Shown piece after piece: positions 12,990-25,941 of a DNA stretch of 64,000 nucleotides. The stretch's first letter is position 1. Each line of letters begins with the position of its first letter. A model generated the notes under the pieces. The model ran no database searches and was not told the origin of the DNA. It saw nothing but the letters and a program-made list of their open reading frames with translations. The position numbers and the translations under genes were made by a program. This stretch comes from Tetrahymena thermophila SB210. Lineage: Eukaryota > Ciliophora > Oligohymenophorea > Hymenostomatida > Tetrahymenidae. Location: NCBI RefSeq assembly GCF_000189635.1, contig NW_002476350.1, forward strand, positions 249,255-313,254. Reading direction: 5' to 3'.

Positions 12990-15900
12990 TCATTATTTTA
13001 AGTGAAATTTTTATTAGATGGGCATTACATTTATTTGTCCATCAAGGCTTTCTAAGTCTTAGCAATAATCTACTTGCTATTAATATTTAATTTATTTGCT
13101 AATATTTTAAGTAATTTCTTATTAATTTTCTTATTTTGAACATATTTAATTTTAGCTCGTTTTGGTTACATTTTAAAAGTTGGAATTTTCGTTTGGCAAG
13201 ATTTGTAATTATTATTAACATTTTAATATATTAGAATCATACTTAAAATCTTCTTATTTGCGCATACTGTCTAAGCTAAGCTAAATTATATCTTGTTTTG
13301 GTTTTGAGTTTATTTATCTCATCTAATTTGAGTCTTAACAATTTAAATTGTCATTTGATAAAAAAAAACTAATTTCTTATTTAGAACTAACAGGATTGTT
13401 TGATTCTGCTTTTGCTGTATTTTGGAATGTATTAAGAAAAGTTGTCCTAAATAAAGAATTTTATTTTTTAGATGATTTTAATGTTTTTTTTATACTTTGA
13501 TATTATGTTTATAAGCTGCTAGTGAAGCCAATAATATCTTGGTAGTCTTAATTTTTTTTTCCATTATTTTTCCATCTACTAATAGTTTACTACTTTTTAA
13601 TTATCTTTTTTTAATCTTATTAATTACTTAAGGCAGTTGATTTATTTATATGAGAAGACTATTCTTTCTAATAAGAAGTAGAATTCATTAGTTTAATTAC
13701 TGATTATGAGTATTCAAGCTTCCATATTTTTAAATCATTTTACCATCTTAATTTATTTTGGAAGGAGCTGTTAAGCTTTTATTAAAATAACTTAAATAAA
13801 TAAAATTGAAATAATATTTACTTTATAGTCATATGAATAATTCCCAACAAACGTCATCAAAGGAGGAAATTTTTCTATATTATTAAGAAAACTTTGCAAA
13901 GTTTCTTTCTTTTACATCAAAATTTATTTTAAATACTGATCAGGTTAATTATAAAATAATGAATAATCTATCAGATTTATTTCTGTTTCAAGTTGCTCTT
14001 AATCCATGACTTGTTTTACAAAAATAATTTAATTAATATTTATAGAATAAAATAAATAGTAATTTACATTCATAAAATTTGTTGCTTTTAATGATGCTTT
14101 TTTTCTCTGATTTAGAGTTTGATTTTTTGAAGAATAACTTATATAAATTTAAAACTTTGAGAGCTAATCTACCTAAATAAATTACAAGAATCATAAAACA
14201 GCCAGAATAAATAGCCATCATATAAGGATTATTTAGATTTACTTAAAAAACTTCACCCATTATATATTTGTCATAATAAGTGCTATACATATCATAGAAT
14301 AGTTAAGGATTTAAAAATGTATTACTACTTGATATTAAATGAAAGTAGAAACTAAAATATAAAATAATCTGAAAGTGAGAAGCCATTTATCCATCGAAAG
14401 ATCTTGATTTTCTGCAAAATTTAAAAACTAATTTGATTAAAACAAATACTCAGTTAAGTTGAATAATAAAATAAATTATTTATTTATCTTTTTTACTTAA
14501 AAATTTATCAGAATAGAATGTGAAAACGAAATATAAAGTAGAGGCTAAATATATTAGCGGTATTCCTGCTCCAAAAGTCATCATAAAAAACAAAACAACT
14601 AAATGTTAAGCATATCTATACTGAATACTAAATTTTGGACCTTATCTAAGTTTAAGCCATTACTGATCATTTTTGCATCTAGTTTTTTTTTTATCAAATG
14701 AGCATTTCTAATCAATAAAAAATATGAACCTATTTTTTTTAAAGTGAATATTTTTAATTTAAATAAACAAATTACTAATTCTATATAAAATTTTCAGTCA
14801 GTCTGTGTTTTAGATTTTCTGATTTTCAAATTTCCAGTCTTGTGAAAACAAAATAAATATCTTAAAAATAAAATTTATACATGCAAAATTATATTAATAT
14901 TTAAAAAAAAGAAAAATTCAAAGGTAGAATTAAATATATTATCTAAAAAGAAAGAAAATTCAGATGTTTATTAGTCTGGCTGGTTGGTCTTTTACAAAAT
15001 TTTATTCAACCATTTTTTGAAAGAAATAAAATACAAAAAAATAATACTCTTTAAATAGATTTTATTTATGTTTTAAACTTATAAAAATGGTTCATTCAAT
15101 CAATTTTCATAAAATTGATTTGAAAATGAAATTTATTTTCTTGGTTTTCAAAATTTGAAATTCGATTTAATAAATTAATTAATTACCTTTTATAGTAGTA
15201 AAAGAATATTTTCCCTATAGGAACACTTAACGATTTAGAAATTAAAGTAATTATAAATATGATCCCAATATTTCTATACCATTCAGGGTTATAACTATAA
15301 AATTAACCTGAACCAAAAACTTTTTGCATAAAATTTTCCTGACTAGAATCGGAATATTAAGGAGGAGTCTATTTCTAATTTGTTTAGTAAATTATATACA
15401 CCTATAAAAATATTGTGAATTTAAATTAGAATATTTTTTAAACTAAAAAGATACCTACCTAATTAATGAATGAAACAACAAATATTTTATCAATTTAAGA
15501 ATTCATTTGGCTATTTAAAAACTTATATTTCTCAAATTTAGATAGTTTAGTTAGTATCTTTTATATTAAGAAGTTGACTATTATCAAAGATACGACTATA
15601 CCTATAGGAAGAAACAAGTTAGATATGTAATTTTGGTACCAATCATTGCATATAGAATATAAGCTTGACTACAATTTATATTGATAATTTTGTAACCAGC
15701 AAAAACACTCTATTTTTACCATTTTTTCATATTATGGGGTACCTTGGGGAATATTCTCAACATCTTCCTTACTTATTCCTTAAAATTGAGAAGTATTGCA
15801 ATTTACAGATGGGTATTATACAGTCAAGAATTTCTACACAGATTTGATAATTCCTACTGCCACAAAAGCTTATTTTTTAATTTAAAATACAATTAATGAA

Positions 15901-18297
15901 TAAAGGTAATTTTTATTAATACTTTACATGCAATCAGTATGGTACTTGAAATAATTAATGAAAAAATTTTCCTAAATATTTTATTTGTGTTTGAGTAATA
16001 GAGATTTTTCCAGTTTATGTTATCGGGAGTAACTGTTTTCTCAATTTGCAAAACTCTTTAATGGAAATGAACTGTATCTTTATTAAATTACTCATTTTTC
16101 TTTAAACAATTGTAAAGAAAATAATAGATTTTATAAAAATAAATAATAATTATTGATCGATTTAACATTTTAAAAGCTCTTTATTTTTAATCCATTGTTT
16201 CAAATGTCACCCAACCAAAGTTTATTTTATTTTTTTCTAAAGACATTTCAAAATCTTTCATTTTAAATTCCTAAAGATCACTTTTAACTTTAATAATTTT
16301 TTATAAATCAATATTCGCTATAGCCTTTACTTCAAGGTTATCTATTAGATCATATATAGTTCTTAAGTGATTAATTGTTACATTCTGCTCTTATTTCAAT
16401 TAACTATTTTATGGGTCATATTTTCTAACATATTTAAATATTAATTTTTCTAATGTTCTTGAAAGCTTTGCTATTCTCATTTAATATTTTATTTGTGTAT
16501 ATTAATATCCTAATTTAATGTCAATAATCTTAATTTCGCTATCTCTCTTTAATGCACATTATTTATCTAGGTACTAATAAAAATATATTGATTTATTTAT
16601 ATTCAATTATTTTTTACATTTTATAGATGCTCCCATAACCTTGAAGTTAATAAATTTTATTCTAAATTAGGCAAATTCATCACTAAAATAGTAAAGTTCT
16701 CTGCCATGCAGTTATTTATTGTTATCTAATGAGCAATACTAATGTTTGTTCTTTTCATCCTTTACAAAATTGTTAAATTTTTCATAAATTATTCAGAATG
16801 TAATTTACGCAAAAACTGAAATTAAAAAGACATAAAAAATGACAATATCAACTATTATTATAAATATTGATAAGTTCATTTTAGAAATTTGAAAAGATCC
16901 AAAATCCATGTATGAATTTTTGCAAGGCATTGAAATAAATATCTAGTATGATTGCAACATAGATTTGCATGAATCAGTGCTCTAGAAATATTCTTAAATT
17001 ATATCATTGTAGTTTATCAAACATTCTTTTTGATTTTAGCATTTATTTTCTAAATATTTCTATGAAATTTTGTTGCATTCTGTGATTAAATTTTCTATTT
17101 ACGCAAATTAACATCCATAGTAGTTTGTACTATTAGAAGGAAACACTTAAAAAAAAATATTCTCATAACTTTTTTAAATGAAAATAAATTTTACTTAAAC
17201 CAACTACAGAAAACTTAACATCAAACTATCCAGTCTAGCATTGAAAAATACTTTCGCTTTTACTTAATAAGTCTTAATAATTTCCCATTTCGCATTACCA
17301 AACATCTATTAATATAAAATTGTAGTTAAAAAAAACTATCATAAAGTTTAATTTACCATAACCCCAAACACCAGCAAATGTGTAAGCAAAGTAACTGCTA
17401 TAGCTATTGAATTTAGTCATATTGCTGTTAATGGCAGCTATTTTTAAAAACAAAAATTAATATCTTTAATCAAATTAAGTACTTACTTTGTACATATAGA
17501 TAAGTAACAGGTATTGAAAGTAAAAAGTAGCAAAAACAAAGAAGAATCAATCCCTTTAACTGCTTAAAATAAATACTAATAGCAATCCCTTATTAATCCA
17601 AATCAGATTTTCTTTTAGAAATGAAATAACAGCAACTAAATCCCACATATGTATGACATAAAGACTCACAAGTAGTATAGTATCTTTGTTGCTTGTCTCC
17701 TGCAACTTTAAGTAAGTGCATTTATTTTAATTTTTCATAGCATTCTTCAAAATTCACTTGATCCTTTTTTCTTTATTCAACCAAGTTTACCTTGTTTAAA
17801 TTGAAATCAATCAATTTCTTAATTTAAGTATTTTTATACAAATATATTTACTTCTACTTTCTAAAAAACATCAACCTTAGACATTTAAACATCTAAAATC
17901 TAAGGTTATTTAGGTAGTTAGTCATCACAATTTCTAAATTTTTGTTAATTATTCTAATATCAACTTAATATTTATTTTAAAAGTATATAAAATAGTTTTA
18001 TTTTACATTTTTTGTTAACAATAATCATCAGTTGCACAAATGTTTTTTGGATTCTAGCTACTTTATAAGTTTTGATTGAGACTGATTATTTATTTGTCAG
18101 AATCTTCAGTTTACTTTTCTTTCTTTCTCAATTCGTCCAGCTAAATATCCTTTGATATTGAAGTTAGTTTTCCTATTTATGTTTAATTTAAAATTTCATT
18201 TTTTATAAAAATAAATTGTACTTTATTAATCATCAAAATCACTGTCTCCAATATTTTATTTACATTTCTCTATTGTTATTTAAGTACTTTATTTCAT
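12990..18297 (-). CDS. CSC1/OSCA/TMEM63-like multi-pass membrane protein, paralog B
   Basis: Paralog B starts at the ATG at 18297 (MKQSTQITIEKCKQNIGDSD). An acidic, glutamine-rich exon (SISKDIQLDELRKKEKQTED) and an exon ending MSKVDVFQKVE follow, with introns in the same phases as in C and D. TM1 is in LKGLILLCFCYFLLSIPVTY. The ectodomain carries YSSYFAYTFAGVWGYG. The cytosolic region has INFGWVTFETMDQKQRAF followed by TPDNINWKNLYYS, the pattern seen ahead of the channel pore in CSC1/OSCA proteins. Downstream are GPKFSIQYRYAQHL and a hydrophobic stretch. After FVGNYSYDYK an unusually long Q/N/S-rich tail of about 245 residues ends SLDGQINVMPIQQKFHLKQ, stop TGA at 12992-12990. Channel function is inferred from family resemblance only. 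Confidence 0.74.
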
Positions 18298-18842
18298 TAG
18301 CTTTACTTAAAATTATTTTTTAAGTGAATCAAAAAGCAAACTAATTACTAATGATGTGTAATTTTATAATTTGCTTTATATATTTTAAAATATCGATAAA
18401 TATAAAATGTTCTATTAATTATTACCTTTTGAAAACAATATCAATTTTAACTTGTTTTCTAATTAGGAAAGTTTATTACTAAAAAAGAATAAGATTATTC
18501 TTGCTTATATCAAAAAATATAAGATAAAAAAATTTATTTTAATGCATATTTACAATTTAATTATTAGAAATAATTTTAATTTAAATAATTAAAACTTTTA
18601 TTAAAATTTACTTATTTAGTATTATCTTTTTTTAAATTAATTTAATAGATTTATTCTATTTAAAAAATTTTAATATTTTTTTTGTAAAACATAAATACAC
18701 TGTTAATTGCAGAAAATACATAACAAAAATTTATTAATTACATTCTAATTTTTAAATATATTTTTCACTAATTATGTTGAAAATGAAATAGTTAATTTAG
18801 GTATATTTACCATTTAATTTCAATATTAATATTTTATATAAA
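18298..18842. other. Spacer between paralogs B and C
   Basis: AT-rich, no coding stretch seen. The left edge of the 7.1 kb duplicated unit falls near 18834, where similarity to the region at 25933 begins. Confidence 0.55.
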
Positions 18843-21800
18843 TCATAATTTAATGCTGAGAACTTAACTTGGTAATCTTTAGATTTTTCCATCTATAGAA
18901 TCTACATCAAATAGAAATTTAGATTATTCTTAGTAATTATCAACTGACTTTATTTCAGATAGCACTTCTTTGGAGATATGGATTATCTGCCTATTTTCTT
19001 TTTCAGAAATAGTTTATAAATCTGTTTCTATTTTTAATTCTTCTTAATTAGGTAATACATTATATAGAACAATATCATCATATTATTAACTAAATTTTAA
19101 AAATGGATTTTATTTGTTTTGACTATTTACTCCTTGATACCCTTTTTCACCTTGGAATTAAAATATTTCTTTGGATACAGGACTACTAACTATTATTTAA
19201 TTTGATTCTTTTATATGGTTCAAATTATCGTTTGTTTAGAAAGCACTAAGTTCATTTTTAGAGTGAATAGGTACACTTAAGTTTTCAATTTTTGTAGTAT
19301 TTTAGAGAGTCTGATTGAATGTACTTCTTAGGATTAGTTTATCTGTTTTTGAACTCTTTAAAGTTTTTCTCATACTAGTATACTAAGTTTTTAAGCTCTT
19401 ATTATAAAACTATATATCTTATGTCTCTTGCTTTTTAATATCATTATTTTACCATCTGCTAAACGTTTACTACTTTATAAATTATTTATTTTAGCTTTCC
19501 TAACTACCTGCTGCATTATTATTTTAGTTAGACTTAGTTTATAGAGAACTGTCTTTCTTGTAGTCAGATGAATTAATTAGTTAAATCAAAGATTAAGTTT
19601 ACTCAAGCTTCCATATTTTTAAATCTTTTTCCCATCTAAGCTTTCCTTGAAAAGTTTCATTTATCTATTAGTTAATTTATTTTTATGTTAAGTTTTTTTC
19701 GAAATAAATTTTACTTTATAATCATAAGAGTAATTTCCTAAAAATGTGAGTAGAGGAGGATGTTAGTCTATCTAATTAAGATAATTTTACAAAATGTCTT
19801 TTTTCTCTATTAGCCTTTATTTCAAGTAAGTATCAGGTTAGTTGTAATAAAATGAATATTCTATTAATTAAATCTCTGTTTAAATTTATTCTTTTACCAT
19901 AACTAATTAATAGTAAAATAAATATTAAATATTAATCGTTTAAAAAATATTTAAAATAAATAATAACTTACATTCATAAAATTTGTTTAATTTAATTATA
20001 CTCTTTTTTTCAGATTCTGAATTACGTTTTTTGCAAAATACTTTATAAATTTCTAAAGGCTTTAGAGTTATCTTTAAAGTATATATAAAAACGATAGCTG
20101 CACTTCCAATAGAGATAGGAGCTAAAAATGGGTTTGAAAAATTAATAGCTAAATCCAATCCAACTTTATTCTATAAGTAAAATTTACTGAAGAAATCAAA
20201 AAATATTTAGATATCGAAAAAAGTATTCATGCAAGACAAATAATGAAGCAAAAAGCTAAAATATAAGAGGTTTTTAAAATGCTAAGCCATTTAGTTATCT
20301 AGCGGTTTTGATTTTCTGCAAAATTTGAATACTAAATAATTTTGATTGTAATTTTATTTAATAAACTTTTTAAAATAATTTATTTTTACCTAAAAATTTA
20401 TCAGAATAGAATGAAAATATAAAGTAAAATAGGGATGCAAAATAAATTAAAGGCATTCCATTTCCGAACGTCATCATAAAGAATAGAACTACTAAGTGTT
20501 AAGCATATCTGTATTATATATTAAATTTAGGACCTTACCTCAACTTAAGCCATTCTTTATTATTTTTGCATTTAGTTTTATTTTAATCGCATGTGCAGCT
20601 TTAATCAAAAAAGTATACAACTCTTGATATTATAAAATATATTTAAATTAAATATATTTTTCATGCATAATTAATTAATTAACTACCTTTTATAGTAATA
20701 GAAAAAAATTTTCCCTAATGGATTACTGAGTGCTTTAGAAAGTAAGCTGATCGAAAATATAATACCTACATTTCTATACCATTCAGGATTAAAAGCATAG
20801 TACTGACCTGAGGCAAATACTTTTTACATGAAATTATCATAATTAGTATTAGAGTTGTTAGAATTGTAATTCATATTGGTTAAAAATACAATAAGGGCCT
20901 TTTAATTTAATTAAATTTAGAAAATTTTTTAAATACTTATATTTTGATTGTTTAAATAAATATTTACTGTGTTTATGAAAGAGACAAGAAAGATCTTATT
21001 TATTGTTGAGTTCATCTAGTTATTTAAAAACTTTTCCTTCTCAAACTTAGATAATTTAGAAAGTATTTTTTGTATAACAAAGTTAACTATGAAGAGTACA
21101 ATAACGATTCCAATAGGAAGGAAAAGTTTTGATAAATAGTTTTGATACCAATCATTACAGATAGAGTACAAACTGGATTGTAAATGATATTAATAGTTTT
21201 TTAACCAACAAAAACACTCTATTAAAACTAATCTGTCATAATCTGATGTATCTTAAGAAATATGTTCAATATCCTCTTTTGTTATTGCTTAAAACTATGA
21301 TGTGTTACAATTAACTGATGGATATTAAATTGTTAAAAATTTAGGTAGTGATTTTATAATCCCTATTGCAACAAAAGCTTTTTTAAGTTTAAAAAGAAAA
21401 TATTTCAATAAAAAAATTTTATTGGTAGAATAAAAAGAATTATTTACATCCCACTAAAATAATTATTGACACAATAAATGAAAAAAGTTGTCTAAAAAAT
21501 CTATTTGTAAATGAGTAATATAAATTTTTCCAATTAATGCTATCAGGAGTTACAGTCTTTTCAATTACAAGTACTTTTTAGCAAAAGTGAATTTTATGAC
21601 TATTAAAATCTTAATTTTTACTAAATAAATTTCTGATAGCATAATAAATTTTGTAAAAATAAACAGTAATAATTGAGCGAGACAAAAACCTAAAAGCTCT
21701 CTGCTTCTAATCCATTGTTTCAAAAGTTACCCAAGCAAAATTAATACCATTTTTTTATTAAGACATATCAAAGTCTTTCATTTTCAATTCCTAAATATCA

Positions 21801-23980
21801 GCCTTTAGTTTAATTATTTTTTATAAATCTATATTCGCCTTCGATTTTAATTTAAGATCTTCTATCAATTCGTAAATGGCTCTCAAATGGTTAATTGTTA
21901 CATTCTATTCAAACTTCAATTTGCAATTTTCTTTGTCATATTTTTTCACAAACTTAAAGATATGCTTTTCAATATGCTTTGATAGCTTGCAAATTTTCTT
22001 TTAATATTTTATCTGAGTGAATTTCAAACCCAATTTTATGTCAATTATTTTAATTTAATCCTAATTTTTTTGCTTACTCTTATAATCAAGATACTTTTTA
22101 ATTAAAAAATAAAAATATTTTATTTAAACAATAAAATTTATTTGAAAATTAATTTCAATATTAAATTTTAAACAAAATTATAAAAAAATATTTATTTATA
22201 AAATTATTTTTTTTTACATTTTAGAGATGCTCCCATAACTTAGATACTAGCTAATCTTATTATATATCAGGTAAATTTTTTATTAAAATAGTAAAATTCT
22301 CAGCCATGCAGTTATTTATTGTAATTTAATCAGAGATTTTTTTGTTGCTTTTTTTCATACTAATTTAATTTATTTAAAAATATGAAGGAAATTTAAAAAA
22401 TCAATTTACGAATAAACAGCTATTAAAAATATAAAAAATATAACAGTGTCAACCATAACTATGAATATTGATAAGCTAAATTTAGAAATCTAAAGAGATC
22501 CAATATTCATATAAGAATTTCTGCAAGGTAAGGAAATAAAAATCTAAAAAGTTTTTAGCATTTCTGTACATTCATCTGTTTTTTAAAATGCTGTTTGAAT
22601 AAACTCATTATAGTCAATATTGCACTAAGGCTAGTTTTAGCATTTTTCACTTAAATACTAATAAGGATCACTATTACATTTAGGTATAATATTTTCAAAT
22701 TAAGTGAATTAGCAACCATAATAATTTGTGCTGTTTGATGGTTATACTATTTTCAAAAAAATAAATAATAAATAAATAAAGTTGTTAATTTAAAGTAATA
22801 TTACCTAATCCAACTCTATAAAAATTTACATCTAATGTTCCAGTTTAACAAATTATATAATTGTCTTTTAATTGTTTTAAATCCTGATAATTTCCCATCA
22901 AGCAAGACCAAACATCTATTTCAATAAAATATAATTATTACTTTTTTTAAATATTAACAAATAAAATACTAAAGACATATTAATTATATATACCATATCC
23001 CCAAGTTCCTACAAATGTATATGCAAGGTAACTACTGTAACTTTCAAGTTTAGTCATATTACTATTTATTGCAGCTTTTTTTTTGTTATTTGGTTTGTTT
23101 TTAATCTAAAAATGTTAAAAGTAATTTTACTTTGTATATAAAGATACATGACAGGTGTTGAGAGAATGAAAAATAAAAAAGAAAGGAGTATTAATCCTTT
23201 AAGTTATTTAAAATAAATACTGATGGCAATTCCTTGCTAATCAAGATCTGATTTCTTTTTAGATATAATAAAGCAACAACTAAATCCAACATATGTTGAA
23301 CAAAGTGATTGACAAGTTGTGTATGGAACAAGCTATTTATTTTCTAATTAATGACACATATGCATGAATTTAAGTTTTTCTTTACATTCTTCAACATTAA
23401 CTGAATTATTTTTACCTTATTCTTCTAAATTAATCTAATAATAAAAGCAACTTGAATATTATTGAATATATATATTAATAAATAATTTTAGAACTATTAT
23501 TACTTCTACTTTCTAAAAAACCTCCACTTTTGGCATCACTACGTTTAAAACTAGAGTGTTCTTCTTTTAAAGATAAGCTTATTCCCTTAATCATCAAATA
23601 AAATTTATAAGCTTTAAAATGATCTAGAAATACATAGTAGAATTTACATTTATCCCTCATTTTCTTCTTAATTATAATTATCAATTATAAAAGAGCTTTT
23701 ATTTTAATTGATATCTATATGGATATCTTATTTATTATCATTATTGCTGAGAATATTATTATTTTAATCCAGATTATCAGCTTTTTCTAGTTTTTTGGAT
23801 TCCTGATCTATTGTTTTTGATTCATTTTTAAGAGAAAAAATCATTTCTTTGTCATCTTTAGAAAATTTATTTAATTTGAAAAATATAAAGATAAATAAAA
23901 TTACCTTCTTGCTCCTCAAAAATTTAGTCACCTAAATTTTTTTTAACTTATTATAAAAGTATATTGCCATTTTTCAACAT
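18843..23980 (-). CDS. CSC1/OSCA/TMEM63-like multi-pass membrane protein, paralog C
   Basis: Paralog C, nearly identical to D. It starts at the ATG at 23980 (MLKNGNILLQQVKKNLGDQI). A phase-1 intron, then an acidic exon (MIFSLKNESKTIDQESKKLE), then a phase-2 intron lead to the exon ending NTLVLNVVMPKVEVFQKVE. A cysteine-rich stretch (CQSLCSTYVGFSCC) precedes TM1 (LKGLILLSFLFFILSTPVMY). The ectodomain has YSSYLAYTFVGTWGYG. TM2 is in SLSIFIVMVDTVIFFIFLIA. The cytosolic domain opens with NFTILIKNLPD...LWEHL (an RRM-like start, as in CSC1/OSCA proteins) and contains INFAWVTFETMDQKQRAF and TPDSINWKNLYYS. After GNYSYDYK the Q/S-rich tail of about 280 residues ends SIDGKIQRLPSQVLSIKL, stop TGA at 18845-18843. 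No disabling TGA was found. Confidence 0.75.
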
Positions 23981-25099
23981 AGTGATTTAAAAATAAAGCA
24001 GATATTCAAGATTTCTATTGTAAATTCGGAAAATCAAAGTTTATAATTAATTACTAAACAGTTAAATAATTTTCTATCTATTGATTAAAACTCAGTATTA
24101 ATATTATACAAACTATAAGATTCAATATTTAATTAAAATTTATTGATAATCAGTAATGATTAACAAAAATTTATGATTCTTTCACTTTAACAAATAAATT
24201 TTTGATTAGGTGATCTTCATATTAAAATTTTTATGAGAAGATACTTATTTAAAAAATAGACAATTTGAAATTAAAAAAAGACCTTTTAATATTTCTTTCT
24301 AATTTTTTATTTCATAATAATTTATCAGATATTGCATATCTCTTTCTATATTTTGTATTTTAATTTAAAATTCATTTATTTATTTTAAAGTATGACAAAA
24401 AATATTGAATTCGGTATATTTATTTTTATAGATTTAGCAATTCAATTTTTTAATAATATTTATTATAACAAAACTCTCATTAAAATAATTTAATTTTTAT
24501 TAAGTTTAATCCTTGTAATAATTTAATATAGATTGGAGTATATATATATTATTTATTTAAATATTTTCTACTAACAAAAAAAAAATTCAATTTCTTAAAA
24601 AATATAATTGAGTGACAAAAAAATTTTTATTTTTAAAAAAATGAAACAATAATTTGAAAAAATACATTAATTAATAAGTATAAACTGTATATATAAAGGT
24701 AATTCTATTAAAATATGATAGAAAGATTATAATTTTATCTAAAAAAATCAAAAAATAGTAATTAATTAAATTAAAATAGAAGTAAAATACTGTTTTATTC
24801 TGATAATAAATTTAAAATAAATTAATGTATATAAATATTCAATCTTACTTAAAATAAAAAAATACATTTCAATTAAAATAAACAATCCAAAAAATATTGA
24901 TTAATTCTTGTTTTATTTTAACTTAGATTTTTTATTATTCAAGTAAGTTATTTTACAATTTTTAAAAATTTTATACTAAATTTTCAGAGATATGATTATG
25001 CTCAATCTGATTATGGTTGTGCTTGCTTCAAAATATTATAGTTTTATATTTAAACATTATCTAATACGCTTGCTATAAATAACTTATTACTCTTTAAAT
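23981..25099. other. Spacer upstream of paralog C
   Basis: AT-rich DNA matching the corresponding spacer upstream of D (about 31073-32043), with drift and indels. It holds C's promoter region. No gene is seen. Confidence 0.55.
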
Positions 25100-25753
25100 T
25101 CATATTTTGATTTGGTTGGAGTAAGGTTTTTGATGGAGGGTGATTCCATCATCTAAAGTAGAATAATTTTCTTACATATTACTTTCTTATTTTTTATGTT
25201 TTAAATCGTCATTTATTTTTAAATTAGAATTATCTTCTTGTAAGCTATCTAATTATGAGTTATATTTAACTAATTTTATTTAATATTATAAATAGATTAC
25301 TACTTTTTTCATAAAATAGCTAAATCAAACAAATTATGAGTTCTTGCTTGCTTTTAGAATTTAATTCTTATTCACTTTAAACAATTGATTGTTTTTATTT
25401 TTCATCATTATTGTAGGTTGATTTTATGAATTTAAATTAAAAATAATAATTCATTTGAGTATCTGTTTAGATTAATATTTTAGTTAGAATTTACATTTAC
25501 ATTTTGATTAGAATTTATATCTATATTTTAGTTTGTATTTATATTTACTGAAATTTATTTAGTTACTTTGACCATTATATTTATGGGAATTACTTTTTTT
25601 GATCTTAAATATTTATTTATGTATTTTATGCTGTGATTTTAAATTTTTATTATTATTTTATATATATCTTAGAAATATTTGTATTCCTTACTGCAATTTT
25701 TGAAAAATTCAAATAAAAATTATTATTATTTTAGTGCTAATAGCTAGTTAGAA
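25100..25753 (-). pseudogene. Stranded 3'-end copy of paralog E (C-terminal tail only)
   Basis: On the - strand this region matches the last exon of gene E (32044-32770): the same asparagine-rich repeat (units like NQNINLNSN), the same order of segments and a TGA at the matching place (25102-25100). No upstream channel exons precede it, so it cannot make the channel. It is best explained as a by-product of the 7.1 kb duplication whose right edge fell inside gene E. Several small indels relative to E suggest it is no longer constrained. Confidence 0.78.
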
Positions 25754-25941
25754 AAAATTTTTTTAAATAAATTTTGTAAAACCTTGTAAACTTACTCTGA
25801 AGGCAAAAAATAAATATATAACAATAATTTAAAATTTATATTCTGATTTTTAATTATAATTTTTATTAAATATTTTGAAAACCAAATAAGTATTCTGAGG
25901 ATATATATATATTTTGCTTAAATATAAATAATTTATATAAA
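25754..25941. other. Duplication junction spacer
   Basis: A short AT-rich link between the E-tail relic and the 3' end of gene D. The novel joint of the tandem duplication should lie here, near 25753 and before 25933. Confidence 0.5.

Larger units (their letters stand above)
18834..25753. repeat. Tandem duplication, unit 1 (gene C plus copied 3' end of gene E)
   Basis: This segment matches 25933-32771 along its length, with an offset of 7099 bases at the left edge. It covers all of gene C, C's upstream DNA and a copy of the 3' end of gene E. Similarity starts at a shared TTATATAAATCATAATTTAA and ends in a shared AGCTAGTTAGAAA at about 25741-25753. Exons are nearly identical between units; intergenic parts have drifted with small indels. 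Edges are by eye, good to perhaps 20 bases. Confidence 0.8.

Noticed and set aside
23592-23684. Alternative start for gene C at MIKGISL or the MRDKCKF frame just upstream
   Set aside because: That frame does not join the downstream exon, while the frame giving NTLVLNVVMPKVEVFQKVE does, with a phase-2 intron matching E and B. The sequence is conserved in D only because of the recent duplication.
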